DNA of 64,000 bases from Methanobrevibacter oralis (GTDB lineage: Archaea; Methanobacteriota; Methanobacteria; Methanobacteriales; Methanobacteriaceae). Below are positions 63,944 through 64,000 of the stretch, piece after piece. The stretch is from contig NZ_LWMU01000092.1 of the NCBI RefSeq assembly GCF_001639275.1, positions 1 to 64,000 of the forward strand. The letters run 5' to 3'. Below the pieces are notes generated by a model, which saw nothing but the letters and a program-made list of their open reading frames with translations, was not told the DNA's origin and made no database searches. Numbering within the stretch: the stretch's first letter is position 1; each line of letters opens with the position of its first letter. The position numbers were made by a program, and so were the translations under genes.

Positions 63944-64000
63944 TTGCTTTCTTTTTAGGTTTAGTATTTTTGGGAATTTTTGCAGTGGTGTTTTATATTT
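63940..64000 (+). CDS. small membrane protein, 5' part only
   Basis: ATG 63,940 overlaps the previous stop (ATGA). The 20 residues visible (MIAFFLGLVFLGIFAVVFYI) form one hydrophobic helix. The gene runs off the window. Confidence 0.5.
   Translation, partial: MIAFFLGLVFLGIFAVVFYI

Overview
The window is an AT-rich archaeal chromosome segment, most likely from a Methanobacteriales methanogen of the Methanobrevibacter type. Supporting genes are MtrH, a CofE-like protein, archaeal ApgM, bifunctional FBP aldolase/phosphatase, TFE-alpha, RadB, Pelota, CDC48, archaeosine synthase, FtsZ, the P0/P1 ribosomal stalk proteins, and an MraY-like/MurG-like pair that fits a pseudomurein wall. The species cannot be fixed from the sequence alone.

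Bases 1-41,250 are mostly core genome. Positions 198-9,393 hold a sugar-phosphate/aminosugar neighbourhood: apgM, two phosphohexomutase paralogues and a GlmU-like bifunctional enzyme, with hisC, a radical-SAM activase and an ASCH-TPR fusion between them. Then come ligase-thiC, cdc48, tyrA/pelA on a shared palindromic TATA box, the MraY/MurG-like pair, hypC, tRNA-Ile(GAU), archaeosine synthase, tfe, surface-sugar genes (aminotransferase and PglF-like dehydratase), cofE-like, a solitary mtrH beside a decayed IS, and the ftsZ-secE-spt5-rpl11-rpl1-rpl10-rpl12-alaS information block.

Bases 41,258-44,581 are a small accessory island: a frameshifted IS630-type element with intact 20-bp ends, a GC-rich hairpin, a DUF3800 gene, two small genes and a wrecked DUF4143 ATPase. 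Core genes resume at 44,674-52,355 (thiI, fbp, an ABC exporter, a phospholipid synthase, Sua5/YrdC, radB).

From 52,457 to the right edge lies an integrated element. It starts with a tyrosine recombinase and carries small genes behind repeated promoter-like boxes and dyad operators, a HEPN gene pair, a BcgI-like restriction-modification system, an ImmA/IrrE + DUF4411 toxin-antitoxin-like pair, an AbrB-type antitoxin-like gene, a KTSC gene, and unknown virus- or plasmid-like genes that run off the end.

The two most notable observations are here. First, the specificity gene of the restriction-modification system is split in two by a run of exactly ten G; losing one G would fuse the halves into a 363-residue two-TRD protein, which is a classic phase-variation switch. 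Second, a tandem pair of structured RNA units (61,312-61,655) keeps its helices while its sequence changes and shares a CCTA(A)CGGGATGAA block with a third unit placed directly in front of a small gene at 62,603.
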